From positions 1-24,224 of the forward strand of contig JAFGNQ010000218.1 in NCBI GenBank assembly GCA_016926925.1: 24,224 nucleotides of DNA, written 5' to 3'. This document shows positions 1 to 8,123 of this stretch, in pieces. Below the pieces are notes generated by a model. It was not told the DNA's origin. It was given only the letters and a program-made list of their open reading frames with translations, and searched no databases. This stretch comes from Candidatus Aminicenantota bacterium. Lineage in GTDB: Bacteria; Acidobacteriota; Aminicenantia; Aminicenantales; Aminicenantaceae. The position numbers were made by a program, and so were the translations under genes. Each line of letters opens with the position of its first letter. Positions within the stretch are counted from its first letter, which is position 1.

Positions 1-44
1 AAAAGCAATGAAAATGTGCAAAATCACAGCAATCCCCATGTTTG

Positions 45-1376
45 CTAATGGATGTAACTGATCAAAGTGTTTATTTCTTTGTTGAATTCCTGGTCGTTCG
101 TTCTTAATTTCTCGATTTTTCGAATACTGTGTATAACGGTTGTATGATGTTTTCCACCGAATTTTTTACCGATTTCCGGAAGGGATGTTTTTGTGAGCTC
201 CTTGGCAAGATACATGGCAATTTGACGGGGGAAAGCAACCTTTGGAGAGTTGTTTTTAGCCTTCAGTTGGGAGAGTTTTATCTTGTACTTGTGGCAGACG
301 ATTTTTTGTATCTTTTCGACGGTCACGATTTGGGAGGATGAATCCAACAAGCTTTTGAGGGCTTCCTTTGCCAGATCGAGTTCGATAGGCTCCCCTTTTA
401 GAGATGCATAAGCGATCACTCGCCGGAGGTATCCTTCGAGTTCCCGGATGTTTGATCGGACCTTATCGGCGATAAAAAGACCGACGCTTTCTGGCAGATC
501 GACATTCTCTTGCTCGGACTTCTTTTTTAAAATGGCGATTCTGGTCTCGATATCTGGAGGCTTAAGATCCGCTATAAGCCCCCATTCGAACCGGGAACTG
601 AACCTCTCTTCCAGGTTTGGAATTTCCTTCGGGGGACAGTCGCTGGATATGACAATCTGTTTTTGGCTGTCATAGAGATGATTGAATGTGTGGAAAAATT
701 CCTCTTTTGTCCTCTCCCTTCCGGATAAATAGTGGATGTCATCCATCAGGAGCACGTCTATACTTCTGTATTTTTGACGGAAATCGAGGACTTTTCCGTA
801 CTGAAGGTGGTTGATGAGGTCGTTCATGAATTTTTCAGTCGTGATGTAAAGCACCTTCAGGCTTCCTTGAGTTTTTAGGGTGTGATGTCCTATAGCATTC
901 ATCAAATGGGTTTTCCCCAAGCCGGCTCCGCCATAAACATAGAGGGGGTTGTAAGACTTGGCGGGATTGTTAACGACGGCTGTGGCCGCGGCGTGAGCGA
1001 ATTGATTGCATGAGCCGACAACGAAATTTTCAAAAGTATAGTTGGGGTTCAAATTTGGGTTGAGAAGAAACGTTCCTTTTGACTTCCGTTCTTGTGGGGA
1101 GCGGCGGATAAAGGCCGGTGAACTCTCCTCGAAGATAAATTTAATCTCGAAGATTTTTCCGAAAAGCTCCTGACATATGGCGTTGATCTGACTCGAATAG
1201 TGAAATGTGAGCCAATCCTTGAAATAGGAGTTGGGCACTTTGATGTAGAGTGTATTCGATTCTTCTCCTATGTATGTGGTGGGCCTAAACCATGTCTCGA
1301 AACTGTTCTGATCTATCCGATTTTCAAGCTCATTTCTAATTTTGAGCCATGGATTAAGTTTATCTATATGTTCCAT
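45..1376 (-). CDS. dnaA: Chromosomal replication initiator protein DnaA
   Basis: DnaA is the AAA+ ATPase that binds DnaA boxes at oriC, melts the origin and loads the replicative helicase. The 443-aa protein is of normal length. Visible parts are an N-terminal helicase-interaction domain (about 1-85), a short linker, the AAA+ domain with Walker A GGAGLGKTH (149-157) and Walker B LLMDDIH (209-215), and the C-terminal DNA-binding domain with the signature GGKHHTTVIHS (407-417). The ATG at 1376 gives the usual N-terminus, but no clear Shine-Dalgarno precedes it, only an AT-rich leader. The gene has its own promoter-like sequence and three DnaA boxes in the 212-bp spacer upstream, so autoregulation is likely (inference). 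dnaN is not beside it; the window ends 44 bp after the stop codon. Confidence 0.98.
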   Translation of the reverse strand: MEHIDKLNPWLKIRNELENRIDQNSFETWFRPTTYIGEESNTLYIKVPNSYFKDWLTFHYSSQINAICQELFGKIFEIKFIFEESSPAFIRRSPQERKSKGTFLLNPNLNPNYTFENFVVGSCNQFAHAAATAVVNNPAKSYNPLYVYGGAGLGKTHLMNAIGHHTLKTQGSLKVLYITTEKFMNDLINHLQYGKVLDFRQKYRSIDVLLMDDIHYLSGRERTKEEFFHTFNHLYDSQKQIVISSDCPPKEIPNLEERFSSRFEWGLIADLKPPDIETRIAILKKKSEQENVDLPESVGLFIADKVRSNIRELEGYLRRVIAYASLKGEPIELDLAKEALKSLLDSSSQIVTVEKIQKIVCHKYKIKLSQLKAKNNSPKVAFPRQIAMYLAKELTKTSLPEIGKKFGGKHHTTVIHSIRKIEKLRTNDQEFNKEINTLISYIH

Positions 1377-1389
1377 TAATGATAATTAT

Positions 1390-1421
1390 ATTTCCACAGA
1401 TTTATCCACAGCTGTGGAAAA
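1390..1421. promoter_or_regulatory. Cluster of three DnaA boxes in the dnaA leader (possible oriC part)
   Basis: Within 32 bp there are ATTTCCACA (1390-1398), the consensus box TTATCCACA (1402-1410) and TGTGGAAAA (1413-1421, an inverted TTTTCCACA). They lie between the predicted dnaA promoter and its start codon. An AT-rich tract at about 1474-1520 lies next to them. Position and sequence fit DnaA autorepression; a role in origin unwinding is possible but not shown, since three boxes are few for a complete origin. Confidence 0.75.
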
Positions 1422-1461
1422 CCTTCCATTTTGCTGATGAAGGTGTCGCGAAGGCCCAAAT

Positions 1462-1490
1462 ATGATAGCACTCAAAAATACCGATTTCAA
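1462..1490 (-). promoter_or_regulatory. Predicted sigma-70 type promoter of dnaA
   Basis: Read on the minus strand, TTGAAA (1485-1490) is separated by exactly 17 bp from TATCAT (1462-1467). Transcription would begin near 1455, leaving a leader of about 80 nt that carries the three DnaA boxes. This is prediction from the consensus only. Confidence 0.55.
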
Positions 1491-1588
1491 GGAAAATAAG
1501 AAAATTTTATATCCTGTACAAAGCCGAATGAAGGGGCGGTTTCGGAACTGCGAAAGACGTGCGAAATAATAACGTTTTCCCGGCCGGA

Positions 1589-4552
1589 TCAGAAGTCAAA
1601 ACCGATCCAGAATTTTGTCATCCATCCGCCGACTACGTCATAGTCGAATGGATTTCTCAAACTAGGAAACTCCAGTCTCTTGACAAATTCTAGATGCATC
1701 GGAAGGCCGAACAGGAAGAATTCGAATCCATAGCCGAACGAGCCGAGGGCTTCATACTCCTTGAGAATGATATTATTGTCGGGACCGATCCCGACATATC
1801 GAGTGTATTTTGAAGGCTGCCCTTTCATCTTCGACCGCGCCATGTCAAGAAAAAGGACCCCGCGGATAGGTCCTATCTGGCCGATGAAGGTTAATGCCAC
1901 ATTGACGAGCGGTATACGAAATTCAAGATTTCCGTACCAGCCCTCTGTTCCGATGAGGGAATAGAAAGGAACAGACCGCACCTCGTTGTTTCCGCCGAAG
2001 TATGAGATAAACGGATTTTTCCCCCAACTTCCGAATCCGTTCCACCGCATAGCGAACAGAAAATCACCACCGATGTTGAAATACTGACGCAAATCACCTC
2101 GGACAGTCGTGTTCGAGAGGAAGCTTTCGGATATGGGGATGCCTTGCGTGACAGATAACCTGAATGTGTTGCCTGCGGTTGGCCCGTAATACTTGAACCG
2201 CGTGGTCTCTCCGACCAAAGCCAGGCTGAAGGCGATCATGTTTCCATTCATGAAGTAATTGAATGCCGTGCCCCTTGAGGTCAGGAGTTGTATGAGGTAA
2301 GGATCGAAGAAATTTTCTTCCCAATGCTGGAAATACACGGAACCTTGGATACGGTAGTAGCGATTGATGGGGTAAAAAGCGCTGAAACTGGCGCCGGAAA
2401 TGTCTCGAGTTGCGATGGCATCGGAATAGGTGAGAAAATTGTAGAGGTATGGATCGTAATAGGAATAGGACGGGTAATAAAACATGGTGTATGAGTAGAC
2501 CTCGGCTAAATACTGGAGTCTTCTTTTTTGGTTGAGGAACGAAAAATAGTAAGAGCGGAAACTTCTCACCTGATAGGCGACAATTGTGAAGGTGTAGTCG
2601 GCAAAAATGTCGGAGAAGGAAAGAGCCGAGCCTCCGTAGATCGATCCATCCGTGGACAAGACGGCTTCCACGGGAGGACGGCCGACCATGTACAACTTCC
2701 CGATTCCTTTTTGGGTTTTGATATCATCCTTGTTGATATCAAGAGTCAAGATAGGCTCGAATTTTGTGTATTCTTTTTCAGGATCGACATCGGTGAAGGC
2801 AATGGTCTTCTCCTCCTCTCCCTCGAATTCACCCTTGAAAATCTGGAATGCTCCTTTGTTGAAAGATGAAAACACAAGCCCGTTGGGGACATTGACGAGC
2901 GGCGTGGGGAAAAAGTTTCCTGTCCTGACATCGGTATAGCGTTTAAGCGTGCCTGTTTCCAGTGCTAAGGAATAGATGTTGTAGGCTTCCCTCATGTCGC
3001 CGGAAAAGTACAACTCTTTAGAATCCTTCGTGAATTCAGGAGAGATGGTGTTTCCTTTGCCGAATGTCAATTGTTTCTTGATCTTCAAATCATCGATAGG
3101 AGAGATGAAGAGCTTGTCGTAGGTGTCGAGGTGAATCGTGTAGGCCACATGTCGGCCGTCTGGGGAGATTGTCGGGGCTTTTTCAAAGAGGTCGTCCTCA
3201 GTCAAGTTGAGGATTTTCTTTGTCTCGAGATTGATTTTAAAGATGTCGCGTTTCCCCGTATCAAATGCGCCGTATAGGAGTTCGTTTCCCTCAGGATAGA
3301 AGCCTGGAGATGACGGCTGGTCCTGAGGGATAGGGATACTTTGAAGGGTTTTTCCCGTCAGGGCGTTTATAATGAACAGGGAATGCTTGCGGCCTTGGCG
3401 TCCGAAGAAGGCGATCCTGTCTCCGTCCGGAGACCAGGTAAGGTTCTTACCAGATGAAGGATCGATTTCGTATTTGATGAATTCGTACTTGGTCGTGTAG
3501 CCTTTGGTTATGTTCTTTATCACTTCGCCGTCTTTGGTCGAAATGAGAAGGATATCGATGTCATAGTCTTTGATGTTGTAAGTCAACGCGGCTACGACCT
3601 CGCCGGATGGAGAGATGGCATGTGAGAACGCAAAATAATAAGGATTCAAAGGGAATTCCGGGCCTAGACTCAGGCTGTAATCCTCCGGGTTCTCCCTCGT
3701 AAGCAAATGTCGGTGTTTTTCACGGATGAACTTTTTAAATTCGTGGTTGAATTCTTTAGGCTTCAGGTTGAAAGCCTTGTGGATGGGATCCGATCTGCCG
3801 AACACGGATGAACTTTTCATAGACTGCCAGAATTCTCGGATTCCGTTTTTCCCGTATTTGTGCTCGATGAAGTCGTAGATGGCGTGGCCGAAATCGTACG
3901 CGGGGTCTCGGGCCATGGGGTATTGGCTGAAAAGATGGCCGCCTTCGGTCATTTCGGGTATCCGGTCATTCAGGACGGTATCTCTAACTATCAAAGATGA
4001 CCATGAAGACCATGATCCGGTGGTGTACTCGGAAAAACCCTCCATAACCCACTGGGGAGGCTGGAAGACGGCGTATATCACGCCGCCCGGACTTCCCCAA
4101 AGCAGATCGTATTCGAAGATGTGGGTCAGCTCGTGTTTGACAAGGTCTTGAAGCTCATTGGGGGGCATATCGCCGTGGAGGGCAACTCTGTAAAGCAGGG
4201 GTTCCGCTGCTCCGAGCACTCCTTCGGGGACATTGTAGAGGTTGGTCTGTTGGAAATCCGTCAGAGTCTTGTAGAAAATCAGAGGCACGGCCGCAGAAAG
4301 TTCATGCTTTATGTCCCGGCTGATCTCCTGATAGGCGCTTTCTGCGAATGAGGCCAGCGTTTTCAGCATTGCTACGTCTTTTGTGTAGGTGTAGATGTCG
4401 AAATGGGCTGTCTCATATTTATCCCACTTGAAATTTTCGTAGATGACTTTGTTTTTTCCGTAATACGGAATGTAATAGTACTGACCGAATGCAGCCTGCG
4501 TGATCAGGGCCAGAAAAGGGATAACAATAAGGAGCTTTATTTTTCTTTTCAT
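1589..4552 (-). CDS. Exported metallopeptidase / WD40-like beta-propeller / outer-membrane barrel protein
   Basis: This is a 987-aa exported protein with three regions in one chain. A signal peptide (about 1-24, ending AAFGQ) is followed by a peptidase MA-like domain with zinc motif HELTH (140-144; DNA 4121-4135) and a downstream EGFSEY glutamate (E171), the gluzincin pattern. A TolB/PD40-like propeller follows (about 320-620), with repeats such as SPDGDRIAF and SPDGRHVAY. The last 350 residues are rich in alternating aromatic strands and end in FDF, like BamA/Omp85-type barrels. An ATG 18 codons upstream (4606) is in frame, but the ATG at 4552 has GAGGAG just before it and begins a proper signal peptide. 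It lies 13 bp after the lipoprotein gene 4566-5231 and probably shares its operon. Substrate and exact function are unknown; the barrel assignment is inference from sequence pattern. Confidence 0.88.
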   Translation of the reverse strand: MKRKIKLLIVIPFLALITQAAFGQYYYIPYYGKNKVIYENFKWDKYETAHFDIYTYTKDVAMLKTLASFAESAYQEISRDIKHELSAAVPLIFYKTLTDFQQTNLYNVPEGVLGAAEPLLYRVALHGDMPPNELQDLVKHELTHIFEYDLLWGSPGGVIYAVFQPPQWVMEGFSEYTTGSWSSWSSLIVRDTVLNDRIPEMTEGGHLFSQYPMARDPAYDFGHAIYDFIEHKYGKNGIREFWQSMKSSSVFGRSDPIHKAFNLKPKEFNHEFKKFIREKHRHLLTRENPEDYSLSLGPEFPLNPYYFAFSHAISPSGEVVAALTYNIKDYDIDILLISTKDGEVIKNITKGYTTKYEFIKYEIDPSSGKNLTWSPDGDRIAFFGRQGRKHSLFIINALTGKTLQSIPIPQDQPSSPGFYPEGNELLYGAFDTGKRDIFKINLETKKILNLTEDDLFEKAPTISPDGRHVAYTIHLDTYDKLFISPIDDLKIKKQLTFGKGNTISPEFTKDSKELYFSGDMREAYNIYSLALETGTLKRYTDVRTGNFFPTPLVNVPNGLVFSSFNKGAFQIFKGEFEGEEEKTIAFTDVDPEKEYTKFEPILTLDINKDDIKTQKGIGKLYMVGRPPVEAVLSTDGSIYGGSALSFSDIFADYTFTIVAYQVRSFRSYYFSFLNQKRRLQYLAEVYSYTMFYYPSYSYYDPYLYNFLTYSDAIATRDISGASFSAFYPINRYYRIQGSVYFQHWEENFFDPYLIQLLTSRGTAFNYFMNGNMIAFSLALVGETTRFKYYGPTAGNTFRLSVTQGIPISESFLSNTTVRGDLRQYFNIGGDFLFAMRWNGFGSWGKNPFISYFGGNNEVRSVPFYSLIGTEGWYGNLEFRIPLVNVALTFIGQIGPIRGVLFLDMARSKMKGQPSKYTRYVGIGPDNNIILKEYEALGSFGYGFEFFLFGLPMHLEFVKRLEFPSLRNPFDYDVVGGWMTKFWIGFDF

Positions 4553-4565
4553 GGAATCTCCTCGA

Positions 4566-5231
4566 TTACTTGGTAATGAGATACCTTTCCTGGATTTGAT
4601 CATCACCCAAGAAAGCTCGGAAGAGTTTTGTCTTCACGATTTGGAGGAGGTCAAAGAAGGCGAAATAAGCCGTTTGGTTCGGATTGATATAATTCTTCGT
4701 CTCCTTGAAATTTCTTGTGTAAAGGGTTTCGCCCGTCTTGGCATCGATCAGATAGAGGTGAAAGAAGAGAGTGAAGAATTGCCTTTGCTCGAGGCCGGTA
4801 TCGCGGGGGAACGGGTCTTCAAATTGTCTTTTCTCTTCGTCGACCAAAGCCTTCCGAATTTCTGATTTGTATTCTACGCTTCCCGTGAGAAGGATGGTGC
4901 TATCGGACTCGGTGGGTATCGCCATCCAGAATTCTTTGTTGTTGAAAATGTCCTCGTCGGCCAGTTCGAGATCTCTGGTAGAAACGAGAATATCCGAGTT
5001 TTTCCCGAATTCAAAGACTAAATACTCCAGCATTTCTTTATTGATGTCCATGTCGGAGCGTTCTTTTTTTATAAAAAAGTCCGTAATAATCAGTTCCCGA
5101 AATTTTTCCAGCTCGAAAGATTTGCTTCGCGGCATTTCAATCTTAAGCTTCCAGTGGCGCCCGCCCGAACAGGAACAGAGTGCCACCAGCATAAGCAGCA
5201 AAAAAAGTCTATTCCTTTTTAAAAATCTCAT
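4566..5231 (-). CDS. Putative outer-membrane lipoprotein of unknown function (CsgG/LpoB-like character)
   Basis: The 221-aa product begins with a basic and hydrophobic leader and a lipobox LCSC (acylated Cys at 21), followed by Ser, which favours the outer membrane by the +2 rule. The rest is a mixed alpha/beta soluble domain with segments such as LLTGSVEYKS and GETLYTRNF, which recall lipoproteins of the CsgG/LpoB type that build periplasmic assemblies; this is a weak resemblance. The ATG at 5231 has AAGGA upstream, whereas the ATG at 5246 has none, so 5231 was chosen. It overlaps the preceding TPR gene by 23 nt and sits 13 bp before the large protease/barrel gene, so the three products may act together at the outer membrane (inference). 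Confidence 0.8.
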   Translation of the reverse strand: MRFLKRNRLFLLLMLVALCSCSGGRHWKLKIEMPRSKSFELEKFRELIITDFFIKKERSDMDINKEMLEYLVFEFGKNSDILVSTRDLELADEDIFNNKEFWMAIPTESDSTILLTGSVEYKSEIRKALVDEEKRQFEDPFPRDTGLEQRQFFTLFFHLYLIDAKTGETLYTRNFKETKNYINPNQTAYFAFFDLLQIVKTKLFRAFLGDDQIQERYLITK

Positions 5232-5568
5232 CTTTCCTTGCCTCATACCGCATTAGGAATTGTTTGTAATTGGAATTGATGTGTTTGTCCTCAGGGCGAA
5301 GTTTCAGGGCGGTTTCATACGCCTCTTTTGCTTCCTCCCAAAGGCCTTTTTTTTCGTAGGCAACAGCTAGATTGTTGTATGCGGCCGTTGAGTCGGGGCT
5401 GGATTGTAAAGTTTTTTTCCATCTGAATATCGCCTCATCCCACAAATCCAATTTCGCCGCTTCGATTCCAAAGCGAAGCTGGTCATTGGTTAATGAAGAC
5501 GAACACCCCGTAATCCAAATGACCAGAGGAATGGCAGCGAGGATGAAGCAAATTTGTCTTTTAATCAT
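5209..5568 (-). CDS. Small TPR-repeat lipoprotein
   Basis: The 119-aa protein has a type II signal peptide with lipobox ITGC (Cys22) followed by Ser, and then about two to three tetratricopeptide repeats (roughly 30-100) with the typical pattern AAYNNLAVAYEKKGLWEEA. TPR proteins act as protein-protein adaptors, here in the periplasm anchored to a membrane. The start at 5568 has AAGGAT about 8 nt upstream. It is the first gene of a three-gene set with the lipoprotein and the metallopeptidase/propeller/barrel protein, and a promoter-like sequence lies directly upstream. A scaffolding role for its neighbours is inferred from context only. Confidence 0.85.
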   Translation of the reverse strand: MIKRQICFILAAIPLVIWITGCSSSLTNDQLRFGIEAAKLDLWDEAIFRWKKTLQSSPDSTAAYNNLAVAYEKKGLWEEAKEAYETALKLRPEDKHINSNYKQFLMRYEARKDEIFKKE

Positions 5569-5586
5569 CGAGGATCCTTAATTTTT

Positions 5587-5615
5587 AAAGTACTTCTTTT
5601 TGTTCTGTTCGTCAA
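5587..5615 (-). promoter_or_regulatory. Predicted promoter of the TPR-lipoprotein operon
   Basis: On the minus strand TTGACG (5610-5615) is 17 bp from TACTTT (5587-5592). Transcription would start near 5580, about 12 nt before the ATG at 5568. The -10 element is imperfect, so this is a moderate prediction. Confidence 0.4.
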
Positions 5616-5638
5616 GCCGCCTGAAATACATGCAATTT

Positions 5639-5664
5639 TTGTACCATAAAATTTTTTGGTACAA
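5639..5664. promoter_or_regulatory. Perfect inverted repeat between divergent genes (operator or terminator-like hairpin)
   Basis: TTGTACCA (5639-5646) and TGGTACAA (5657-5664) form perfect 8-bp arms around a 10-bp AT spacer. It stands between the divergent promoters of the TPR-lipoprotein operon and rpmB. It could be a binding site for a dimeric regulator; no regulator gene is nearby to assign. Confidence 0.5.
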
Positions 5665-5723
5665 TTTACCCAATTTCTCAAGCACCGGCAGAACGGTTCT
5701 TATAAGCCCACGTGAATTAAAAT

Positions 5724-5752
5724 TTGGCATTTTGAGGGATTTATGGTATAAA
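5724..5752 (+). promoter_or_regulatory. Predicted promoter of rpmB
   Basis: TTGGCA (5724-5729) is followed after 17 bp by TATAAA (5747-5752). The predicted start near 5759 gives a short leader of about 17 nt before the rpmB ATG at 5776. Confidence 0.55.
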
Positions 5753-5775
5753 TTCTTATTTTAGAGAGAACAACG

Positions 5776-5967
5776 ATGCCGAAAGTTTGCGAAATATGCG
5801 GAAAAGGACCCGTCTTCGGGCAGACCCTCAGTCATTCACACAAAGCTTCAAAGAAAAAATGGAAGCCGAATCTGCAGCAAGTAAAAGCACAAACGCAATC
5901 CGGAGCGAAGAGGATTTGGGTTTGCACCAGGTGCATCCGCTCGGGAAAAGTTAAGAAGACGCTCTGA
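5776..5967 (+). CDS. rpmB: 50S ribosomal protein L28
   Basis: L28 is a small structural protein of the large ribosomal subunit. The 63-aa sequence shows the family start (MPKVCEICGKGP), the basic middle SHSHKASKKKWKPN, and the end CTRCIRSGKVKK. The two CxxC pairs (5-8 and near 51-54) mark the zinc-binding (C+) form. It is transcribed alone from its own promoter and its stop codon lies only 2 bp from the stop codon of the convergent rel gene, leaving no room for a terminator outside coding sequence. The Shine-Dalgarno is weak (AGAGAG region). Confidence 0.96.
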   Translation: MPKVCEICGKGPVFGQTLSHSHKASKKKWKPNLQQVKAQTQSGAKRIWVCTRCIRSGKVKKTL

Positions 5968-5969
5968 AT

Positions 5970-8123
5970 CTAAACTCGATCTACAGATAAGATATCCTTT
6001 ATCTTAGATAACCTGTCTATGATTCTATCAAGATGGTCTATGTCGTAGATATTCAGAGACAGCTTTATCTGAGCGGGTTTATCAAGAAAAGTCTTCACTT
6101 CAGCCTTTGTAATGTTTCCAGCCTGCTGAGCTATGGCTGCGGTGAGTTTGGCCAGCACTCCCGGCGTGTCCTTAGCGTTTATCAGAAGTCTTCCCCTGTA
6201 TTCTTTCTTCGAGGTTTTGTCCCAGGACGCCTCGATGGTACGTTGGGGATCAAGGATTTCCTTCGTGACAAGAGGACACCGCAGAGAATGTATGGTGATC
6301 CCTTTTCCAGACGTGATGTAGCCTATGATGGGCTCGCCCTTGATCGGAGAGCAGCATTTGGCAATTTTCAGGTGGGAGGTGTCCTTTCCCTCCACTTGGA
6401 TGACAGTCCTGGGCTTTTTCGCCACTTTTTTAACGACTTTCTTGAGAAGAGAAGCCCTTTTCGCCGTCAAGCTCACCTCCGGAATGATCTTTTCCATCAG
6501 CTTTTTATTGAGAACGATTTTTCCCGAACCTATCAAGGCGTAGAAATCGTCCAGCTTCCTGACAGTGAAATGTGAAGCTTGAGAGATGCTGGCAAGCAGG
6601 CCCTTCTCTTTTTTTACGCTGGAAGGAAGGGTGTATTGGGAGAGTTGTTTCTCCCAAAGCTTTTTTCCCAAGTGCCTGTTTTTGATTCTATCCTGCCGAT
6701 TCAGCCAGTGTTTGATGCTGTGACGTGCAGAGGAAGTAAAAGCGTAGTTGAGCCAGTCTCTGCTGGGGTTTCTGTCTGATAAAGAAAGGATTTCCACAAT
6801 GTCTCCGGGTTTGAGCACGGTCCGCAGGGAAACAGATTTTCCGTTCACTTTCCCGCCTGTTGCGTGCAGACCGAGTTCGGAGTGAATTTTGAAGGCAAAA
6901 TCCAGAACTGTCGCACCCAACGGCATTGTGATGATCTTACCTTTTGGCGTGAATGCATAGACCTCTTCGGGAATCAGGTCCGCCTTGAGAGTTTTCAGGA
7001 ACTCTTTGGGACTTTTCTGCTCCCTGTACAATTCCGCCACCTCTCTCAGCCACACAAGTCTTTTATCTTCTTTCGTTATGGCTTTGGGGTCCGCCTCTTT
7101 GTACCTCCAGTGGGCTGAGATGCCGTTCTCGGCGAGATTATGCATGTCTTGGGTGCGGAATTGTATTTCCACGGTCTGCTTCATATCCGTAATAATGGTT
7201 GTGTGGAGAGCTTGATAAAGATTAGGTTTGGGCATGGCAATAAAGTCCCGGAATCTGTGGGGGATATGAGGCCATTTTTGGTGGACTATGCCCAGCGCAG
7301 CATAGCAGTTTTTGACGGAATCCGTGATCAGCCGCAAGGCCATGAAGTCATAAACCTGGTCAAAGTCTATGTTCTGCCGGTTCAGCTTGTGGAAGATGCT
7401 GTAAGGCCGCTTTATCCTGTAAAATATTTCGGCGGGAATTTGGTTCTTCTCTAAAAGTTGCTCAAGGCTTTTTTTAATATCCAGAAGTTCTTTCTCAGCT
7501 TTCTTCCTCAGCGGATCGACGAGAGAAGCGATCTTAAAAAAATTTTCAGGATCCACGTAACGGAAGGAGAGATCTTCGAGTTCCGCTTTTATTCGCCCCA
7601 TTCCGAGCCTGTTGGCGATTGGAGCATAGAGATCCAGAGTTTCCTTGGCGATTCTTTTCTGCTTTTCTTCCGGAAGGAATTTCAGGGTTTTTAGATTGTG
7701 AATTCTGTCAGCCAGTTTGATGAATATAACCCGCACATCATCCGTCATTGCCAGGATAATCTTTCTGATACTTTCAGCCTTCCTTATTTCGGGAGAGGAT
7801 GCTTCAACCAGGCTGATTTTTGTGACGCCTTCTATCAGATGTGCGATTTCCTTGCTGAAGTCTTTCTGAATGTCAGGGGCGGTTACTTCGGTATCTTCCA
7901 GGACGTCATGGAGAAGCCCGGCAACGAGTGTGGTTGCATCCAGGCTCATATCCGCCAGCATGTTGGCGACTTCCAACGGATGGCTGAGGTAGGGTTCACC
8001 GGAGCGACGGATCTGCCCTTTATGAGCTCGGGCGGCGAAGACATAAGCCTTCTTGAGCAAGGTAATGTCCTTCTCTGAGTATGTGGAAGAGACTTTTTCG
8101 AGGATGGTATCAAAACGTATCAT
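5970..8123 (-). CDS. rel: Bifunctional (p)ppGpp synthetase/hydrolase Rel/SpoT
   Basis: This 717-aa cytoplasmic enzyme makes and degrades the alarmone (p)ppGpp in the stringent response. It has the HD hydrolase domain with an intact HD pair in GLLHDVLED (about 70-78), the synthetase domain (about 225-340, with YSIFHKL, YDFMALRLI and PKPNLYQALHTT), a TGS domain (VYAFTPKGKIITMPLG), a conserved CC region (KCCSPIKGEPIIGY) and a C-terminal ACT domain. Intact HD and synthetase motifs suggest both activities. The ATG at 8123 overlaps the gmhB stop in an ATGA arrangement, so it was preferred over a TTG seven codons upstream (8144). It is the last gene of waaF-gmhB-rel and converges on rpmB. Confidence 0.95.
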   Translation of the reverse strand: MIRFDTILEKVSSTYSEKDITLLKKAYVFAARAHKGQIRRSGEPYLSHPLEVANMLADMSLDATTLVAGLLHDVLEDTEVTAPDIQKDFSKEIAHLIEGVTKISLVEASSPEIRKAESIRKIILAMTDDVRVIFIKLADRIHNLKTLKFLPEEKQKRIAKETLDLYAPIANRLGMGRIKAELEDLSFRYVDPENFFKIASLVDPLRKKAEKELLDIKKSLEQLLEKNQIPAEIFYRIKRPYSIFHKLNRQNIDFDQVYDFMALRLITDSVKNCYAALGIVHQKWPHIPHRFRDFIAMPKPNLYQALHTTIITDMKQTVEIQFRTQDMHNLAENGISAHWRYKEADPKAITKEDKRLVWLREVAELYREQKSPKEFLKTLKADLIPEEVYAFTPKGKIITMPLGATVLDFAFKIHSELGLHATGGKVNGKSVSLRTVLKPGDIVEILSLSDRNPSRDWLNYAFTSSARHSIKHWLNRQDRIKNRHLGKKLWEKQLSQYTLPSSVKKEKGLLASISQASHFTVRKLDDFYALIGSGKIVLNKKLMEKIIPEVSLTAKRASLLKKVVKKVAKKPRTVIQVEGKDTSHLKIAKCCSPIKGEPIIGYITSGKGITIHSLRCPLVTKEILDPQRTIEASWDKTSKKEYRGRLLINAKDTPGVLAKLTAAIAQQAGNITKAEVKTFLDKPAQIKLSLNIYDIDHLDRIIDRLSKIKDILSVDRV

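Noticed and set aside
1570..1590. CCGGCCGG palindrome after the propeller/barrel gene as terminator
   Set aside because: No run of U follows on the minus strand and the dyad is short.
2528..2869. 113-codon plus-strand frame opposite the propeller region
   Set aside because: Shadow of the large minus-strand gene, with no start signal and no family features.
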